A DNA stretch of 64,000 nucleotides from Roridomyces roridus (lineage: Eukaryota; Basidiomycota; Agaricomycetes; Agaricales; Mycenaceae): contig JARKIF010000004.1 of NCBI GenBank assembly GCA_029378245.1, positions 1,178,001-1,242,000 on the forward strand, in the 5' to 3' direction. How positions within the stretch are numbered: position 1 is the stretch's first letter; each line of letters starts with the position of its first letter. This document shows, piece by piece, positions 59,224 to 64,000 of this stretch. The position numbers and the translations under genes were made by a program. Below the pieces are notes generated by a model that did not search any database, was not told the DNA's origin, and was given only the letters and a program-made list of their open reading frames with translations.

Positions 59224-59440
59224 CTAAGAACCCACCTTTATCGCGCTCCATATTCCGTTGAATCTTTCTCTGTGGCTCGATATCGGACGGGAGCTGCTCG
59301 ATCCTTGTCTCGAGCTCTTGGATTTGGGACCCGATAGCGAAAGAGAGGACCAGACAGTACTTGCTTGAAAGACAGTGAGCGTTTTGTGGACAACAGCTAC
59401 AGATACCAAACAGATACCATCAATGATCCGATTCTGCGAC
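59224..59440 (-). pseudogene. Truncated F-box gene relic (-)
   Basis: On the minus strand it matches the 5' end and leader of the F-box gene at 54718-56061 (about 55970-56145). Shared parts include the coiled-coil codons around IQELETRIEQLPSDIEPQRK, ttgtggacaac and gataccatcaatga. The body of the gene is missing and the codon for the initiating Met is not preserved, so only the first 40 or so codons remain. Confidence 0.8.
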
Positions 59441-59561
59441 TTCTTGTTGACCATCATCGACATCGACAGTCAGCGCTTCAGCCGGCGCGCTCTCGGTGCA
59501 CAGGTATCGTAGTATCTTCCTGACGGTAGTTCCTATTCAAACCTATGTGAGACACAGGACC

Positions 59562-60857
59562 ATGTCCATAACAGAGCTCGAATCTCGCCTCGAGAAAATC
59601 TACGCGGATATCGAGCTGCACAAGAAAGGTTTGGAGAATCTCGAGAAGAGTAAAAGCCTTGTGAAAGGCCAACTCAACGCGATACGCGACCCGGTATCCC
59701 GCCTACCCCTCGAGATTGCCACCGAAATATTCCTCCGATGCCTCCCTGCCCATCCCGAACCTGCAGCAGATGAAGTTCCCATGATTTTGCTCAGGGTATG
59801 CAATGCCTGGACGACCATTGCCTTATCCGTCCCTTCCTTGTGGACCACGATCCATCTCAACTTCCCGTGCTCCGAGCACCTCTGTCAAATCGTAGAGAAA
59901 TGGATCCAGCGCACAAAAACCCTACCGTTGTCTATCTCCCTTTCAGGACCTCCCGAAGAGGGTGTAGCTGACACGATCCTGCTTCATTCGAAGCAGCTGA
60001 AGCGGCTCGAAATCTGCGTCATTCCTGACCCCGACCCAGATGCGTCTTTTGACAATTCATATCACCAATTTTTGGCGGATCTGAAGCCGAGGCCACTGCC
60101 GTCGCTTCAAGTGTTCAGACTTGATGACGCTTGGCAGGAGGCTTTCGAGTGGGACGCAATTCACCGATTCCTCTCCTTTGCGCCAAACCTCACTCATTGC
60201 ATCATTGAGAACATACTCATGTCAGAGTATATGAACCCCGTCGACCAACTGGTCCTTTCGAGCATGCGTCGTTTAATCTTCTCGGACAGCTCGAGCCTTC
60301 CAGAGATGTATGGGAGCTGGAGAACTAGCGACGAACTCCTCAAGTTTGTTACAGCCCCTCAACTAGAGGTCCTCACTCTCCCCATGTACGATATCACGAG
60401 CGAAATGCTCCTTTCCTTCCTGCAACGGTCATCACCACAACTTCGAGAGCTTGCCCTCCAGTTTGATTACGGTATCAATGACGATATCCTCAATCCGGAT
60501 TCCACCCATCTGGCTCATTTGCCTGAATGCCTGCTTCTCATTCCGACCCTCGCACGGTTGGAAATGTGGATCCGTGACAACAGTGTCCTAGAAAATCTAG
60601 CCACTGCTCTCAACAGCTTCGACACACTCCCAAATCTTCGTGATTTGGTACTTCGGTGGATTCTGACACCTCCGTCCGAGTCCATGTGGGACACGCTTCT
60701 CTCCATCCTCTACACTCGTCGCGGGAGCCAGTTGCGCACTGTCCGCATCGATTTCAAGTCGGGTACTCCTTTGAGCATACCATCGACATTTGGCAGCGCA
60801 GTGAGAGAGCTCTCGAAGGATGATATGGAGGTGTCTACTGGGTGGTTCGAATATTAG
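59562..60857 (+). CDS. F-box protein, intact
   Basis: Single-exon protein of 431 residues. It starts MSITELESRLEKIYADIELH, a coiled coil through GLENLEKSKSLVKGQLNAIR, then the F-box DPVSRLPLEIATEIFLRCLP followed by VCNAWTTIALSVPSLWTTIH. The remainder carries repeated hydrophobic-leucine patterns (LPSLQVFRLDDAW, LRELALQFDYGIN, LPNLRDLVLRW) of LRR type. It probably acts as an SCF substrate receptor; no target can be deduced. The ATG at 59562 is the first in frame after a stretch without clear coding character. It is head to head with the relic at 59224-59440, whose complete relative is the gene at 54718, so the ancestral layout was a divergent F-box pair. Confidence 0.85.
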   Translation: MSITELESRLEKIYADIELHKKGLENLEKSKSLVKGQLNAIRDPVSRLPLEIATEIFLRCLPAHPEPAADEVPMILLRVCNAWTTIALSVPSLWTTIHLNFPCSEHLCQIVEKWIQRTKTLPLSISLSGPPEEGVADTILLHSKQLKRLEICVIPDPDPDASFDNSYHQFLADLKPRPLPSLQVFRLDDAWQEAFEWDAIHRFLSFAPNLTHCIIENILMSEYMNPVDQLVLSSMRRLIFSDSSSLPEMYGSWRTSDELLKFVTAPQLEVLTLPMYDITSEMLLSFLQRSSPQLRELALQFDYGINDDILNPDSTHLAHLPECLLLIPTLARLEMWIRDNSVLENLATALNSFDTLPNLRDLVLRWILTPPSESMWDTLLSILYTRRGSQLRTVRIDFKSGTPLSIPSTFGSAVRELSKDDMEVSTGWFEY

Positions 60858-61009
60858 GTGAGCGCACTCTGTTCTCGCTGATTTTGATTGCTAAAGTACG
60901 AAAAGGTTGCATTTACTATATGTATACGAGAAACCGAACTATTGAACGCGGGCATTGAGATCTCTTTCCCAAGTTGCTCTATCCCTCGTAACCGAAGTAC
61001 GCATAGTTT

Positions 61010-62233
61010 TCATTCAATGGAGAGAATATTCTGTGGGTCGCCAACACTGATGATGAAGACATATACCATCACCGGACTGGGATAATTCTTGAGTGCAGCG
61101 AGATCGTCCGGGCCAATACGGAGCGAACTGATAAATAATTTGGTGTGCATGTGCGGCCTACTCGCGCAGCGAGCCGGAAGATCGCGGAGTACGGGAATCC
61201 AATCCTCGAAAGCAAACGAAATAGATGATATGGAATGACAAAGTCCGGAGGCTGGGTAAAAGAGGAGACGATTGAACAGGGGATGCAGGACAGCCACGTA
61301 ATTTCGAGATGTTTCGAGATGTGTGAGGGTGGTGAGAAGTGCGAGGGAAGTATATATGGATTGGAAGGAAGTTAGACCCGCGATGACGAGGTCACGAATG
61401 GGTGGTGTCCGATGACTTTGGATGAAGGAAAAAAGGCGCTCTGTGTCAATATTTTGCACAGGCAGGCCAAGGGTTTCCATTCGAGGGGCGGTGATCATTT
61501 GTAGAATCTCGTCCCCGAGATGCTGCCGGTAAGTAGTGGTTCGCAATTTGGGTAGCAAAACTCTGCTGGCATTTTCCGCGTGCCAACCCACTATCTGGAT
61601 TTGGTCCATGACCAGCTCGACGAGGTTGGGAGTACGGCTCAAAAGTCCAAGGATCAAATCGCTGGAACATTCCAACGCACCTCCACGGCGGCAGAGCTCA
61701 AGCATTCTGAGCGACGACAACTTTGAGACTGGGTCCCAATGGCCTAGCTCCAGGAGAGTGTCGGCGTAGCCGTGGTATTGAGCCGGCAGGCGCTGTTGGT
61801 GTAGAATGATGAGGTGCTTCACCTGCTCTGAGTGTTTCTGAAAGAGCGCGAGTATATCCTTGTCTATACTCCCTGGCAGCGTCAAGTGCAATGGGTGGGA
61901 AGCTGCACGTTGCAACCATGTGTCCAGACGTCGTCTGCAGCCTTCGGGACACGGATACTCGATTCGGATTTCGGCCCATAACGCGGGAGTGGATTCAACA
62001 ATTTCGAACCACCTTTTGCAGACGTTCATGAGGAGCGTAGGATCCTGTAGCCCGCATTCGAGAAGGATGTCCGAAGAGATCTCGAGCGGCAACCGTGCAA
62101 TGGGATCGCGGACATCATTGAGCTGGCGTTGAAGAGCACTTTTGCGGCGCTCGAGCTCTTTGAGAACCTCCTTCTGTTGCTCGATATCCAACGAGACTTG
62201 GTCGATACGTGTTTGGATTTCTGTGACGTACAT
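61010..62233 (-). CDS. F-box protein, intact, third type
   Basis: Single-exon protein of 407 residues on the minus strand. It starts MYVTEIQTRIDQVSLDIEQQ, with a coiled coil to LERRKSALQRQLNDVRDPIA, then the F-box RLPLEISSDILLECGLQDPT and MNVCKRWFEIVESTPALWAE. Leucine-rich stretches follow (SSLRMLELCRRGGALECS, MITAPRMETLGLPVQNID). It is convergent with the F-box gene at 59562, with about 150 bases between stops. It shares the coiled-coil/F-box start with the other two F-box genes of the window but is more distant, so it is an older paralogue. Confidence 0.85.
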   Translation of the reverse strand: MYVTEIQTRIDQVSLDIEQQKEVLKELERRKSALQRQLNDVRDPIARLPLEISSDILLECGLQDPTLLMNVCKRWFEIVESTPALWAEIRIEYPCPEGCRRRLDTWLQRAASHPLHLTLPGSIDKDILALFQKHSEQVKHLIILHQQRLPAQYHGYADTLLELGHWDPVSKLSSLRMLELCRRGGALECSSDLILGLLSRTPNLVELVMDQIQIVGWHAENASRVLLPKLRTTTYRQHLGDEILQMITAPRMETLGLPVQNIDTERLFSFIQSHRTPPIRDLVIAGLTSFQSIYTSLALLTTLTHLETSRNYVAVLHPLFNRLLFYPASGLCHSISSISFAFEDWIPVLRDLPARCASRPHMHTKLFISSLRIGPDDLAALKNYPSPVMVYVFIISVGDPQNILSIE

Positions 62234-62488
62234 GGAATCTGAAAGTAAGTAAGCCACGATTAGACTTTACCGTTTACGGACCACACCAGCGGATATTAGC
62301 GCACGAACAGTAGTTTCGAGTGTTGAGAGCTATCCGAGTTGAAAGATCGACGCCAAAGGGAAGAGGCACGATCGGCGATCAAAACATACATGATCATCTT
62401 TTTCACCCGTCGAAATCTTGCAGACTCCAAGAGGGTATATTCTAGGTATTATTTCTCCAGGTAAATCGTATACAAAAACATCCCGTCC
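62234..62488. other. Promoter region of the third F-box gene
   Basis: Short gap between the F-box start and the ERG25 stop. It contains an intron-like ttactttcag just before the ATG at 62233, so a non-coding first exon is possible. Confidence 0.4.
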
Positions 62489-63624
62489 TCACTGGACCTT
62501 GGTCGTTTTCTGCGTCGCGCTTCTAATCACCTCAGCTTCGGCACGGAGACCCTCAGCTTCAGCCTCGGCCATAAACTTGCGCTCGACCTCTGCCTGCTTC
62601 TCCTTGCTGCTTCCCGCCATCTTCTTGGCCTCCTTGAGCCGACTGGCGTAGGCCCGGTACTTGTCGTCCGTGCCGCCAATGTAGTCGCACCACCGGAAGG
62701 ACGTGCTAAAGTTGTTCGTGAAGGCCATGTGGTGGAAGTCGTGGTGCTCAGCACCCGCCCAGAAGGGAAGGAAGTGCTGCAGGGACCATGGGAAGTCTGC
62801 GGCGGGGTTATATCAGTCCACGGGAGGGTAGGGAGAACACTCACCATAGCCGCTATGGGCGTCGATGGCCTGGAAAAGACGGAGCGTGATCCAAACGTAC
62901 ATGGTGAAGATGTGCAGGTTGCCCGTGAAGTAGCAGTAGAGAAGTGGGCCCGCGATCGTCCCCGTGCCCAGAATCGCGACCTCGGCGGGGTGGGCGTACT
63001 CGGCGGCGAGACCAAAGGGCGCGGAGTACTTGTGGTGGATTTTGTGAATGTACTTGTACATCGGACCGTAGTGCAGCGCCTGGTGGGCAAAGTAGTGGAA
63101 CATGTCCTCGAAGACGAAGAAGAGGGCGACTTGAGGCGCCATCTCGCGCAGGGAGGGAAGAGGGACCTCGTATGTGCGCATGCCAAAGACCTCGGCCATG
63201 GGGTGGAAAAGCCAGATCTACGGACGGTGAGCGGCATCCTCGCGTTTGGCCGTCAACACGCACCACCGGGAGCTCGACCATGAAATGGGAGAACAAGACT
63301 TGCTTGGTACATTCCCATTGCTCTTGCGGACTCGGGATCTTGGCTGGCTGTAGTTTCCAGCGGCGGAAGTAAGGAATAGCGTCGATTATGATCCACGGAA
63401 TGCAGCGGCCAAAGTAGACGATCTAGAGCGCGTAAATGCACAGCGAATACAGGACATGCTGGGCAACACACCTCATGCATTAAGAAACTCATGAGACCGG
63501 TGGCCAGGACTGGGTTTCCAATAAAGGAGTACCAAGAAAACCATTGTTTTTCGGCCCAACTCAATGAGTCAAAGTCCATGGAAGGGTCGTAGAGGGATGG
63601 GGCGACTGTCGAGTTGTAGGACAT
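62489..63624 (-). CDS. ERG25: C-4 methylsterol oxidase
   Basis: Endoplasmic-reticulum di-iron enzyme that oxidises the C-4 methyl groups of sterol intermediates in ergosterol synthesis. Exons 63472-63624, 63264-63422, 62845-63217 and 62489-62796 give 330 residues without frame problems. It begins [20 protein letters not shown] and has [30 protein letters not shown] and [20 protein letters not shown]. The three histidine boxes of the fatty-acid-hydroxylase family are [15 protein letters not shown] and HHDFHH, together with the EYAHPAE motif and the DAHSGY-DFPWSL segment. The length is close to yeast Erg25 (309), with a slightly longer charged C-terminal helix. An azole-pathway enzyme, it is normally single-copy and essential. 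Confidence 0.95.
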
Positions 63625-64000
63625 GGTGGTGGTGCACAGTCAAGGGTGGCGACGCCGAATTTATCCATGATGGAACCGGCAAAAAACGCGCCACTTTTTT
63701 TATCAGACGATTTCCAGGAAGCTGATCTAAGCATTCCAACCTTGACCGCGACCATTCCCGACAAATCCAGGCCACAAAAAATCCGGGCAACCTCGGGATG
63801 AGCTAGCTTCGATTTTGAGATGCTGGAATGAGTTGCCTCCGTACTGTCATTGGACTTGATTCTGACCGAACGGCGTTCTGGTGACTCGTTGTCCGGTCAG
63901 GACGCCATCTTCGGGAGTCGTGGCACACGGTCGAATGGAGCCTTTCTAGGTTTATATATGGGTGTCCCACTTCAATGCGGTTCATCGATGCATCGTTCGA
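63625..64000. other. Upstream region of ERG25
   Basis: Promoter of the minus-strand ERG25 gene. No sterol-regulatory element was recognised with confidence and no other gene is seen before the window edge. Confidence 0.4.

Overview
The window is nuclear DNA of a filamentous basidiomycete, most likely an Agaricomycete. Genes carry many short introns (about 45-60 bases, GT..AG) and very small exons. Several families are typical of Agaricomycetes: FunK1-type protein kinases (HRD-(I/V)-SEGN catalytic loop), F-box/LRR-like proteins with an N-terminal coiled coil, and long Ser/Pro-rich proteins. No bacterial, viral or organellar block was seen. Coordinates of intron-containing genes are the span from first to last coding base as I reconstructed them from reading frames and splice signals; no transcript data were available.

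Left part, 0-25 kb. An intact DUF3433-like membrane protein (11-2739) is followed by a locally amplified region built from beta-tubulin and FunK1 kinase genes. Beta-tubulin copy 1 (2991-4677, +) carries three single-base frameshifts. An SRPBCC-fold protein and FunK1-1 (5837-8628, +) follow. Next come kinase scraps, a small membrane protein (-) and a beta-tubulin truncated to its 3' third (copy 2, 10554-11295, -). Then FunK1-2 (12208-15007, +, frameshifted in exon 1), another kinase fragment (about 15.1-15.6 kb) and a gene-poor stretch to 19.8 kb. The block ends with intact FunK1-3 (19854-22645, +) facing intact beta-tubulin copy 3 (23013-24758, -), tail to tail. The three kinases share the same 5' leader, and the tail-to-tail kinase/tubulin junction recurs at 10.1-10.6 kb, so segmental duplication followed by decay and gene conversion explains the layout.

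Middle part, 25-50 kb. This is a mostly single-copy region: a 62-residue Cys-rich hydrophobic microprotein, an Sfp1-like zinc-finger protein (-), a gene-poor stretch (28.5-33.7 kb) with a decayed tandem array, a DMT/EamA transporter with a GC-AG intron, an unknown protein (-), a 1145-residue disordered protein, a small heat-shock protein with heat-shock elements and a TATA box, an allantoate-permease-like MFS transporter, the GPI-anchor protein PIG-F/Gpi11, an unknown 173-residue protein (-), and an HMG-box regulator (-) that is divergent from a TVP38/DedA-family membrane protein.

Right part, 50-64 kb. An F-box pseudogene and the casein kinase 2 regulatory subunit precede a second duplicated block, in which a TVP38-like gene and a head-to-head F-box gene pair are duplicated in tandem. 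Each copy has lost a different F-box gene, and the F-box promoter region of one copy contains a 923-bp element with 27-bp terminal inverted repeats. A further F-box gene and the sterol C-4 methyl oxidase ERG25 close the window.

No dedicated new molecular system is proven here. The strongest leads are the kinase/tubulin amplification, the TIR element, the Cys-rich microprotein and the local TVP38-family expansion. Single-base frameshifts occur in several otherwise conserved genes, so residual assembly indels must be excluded before any copy is called a true pseudogene.
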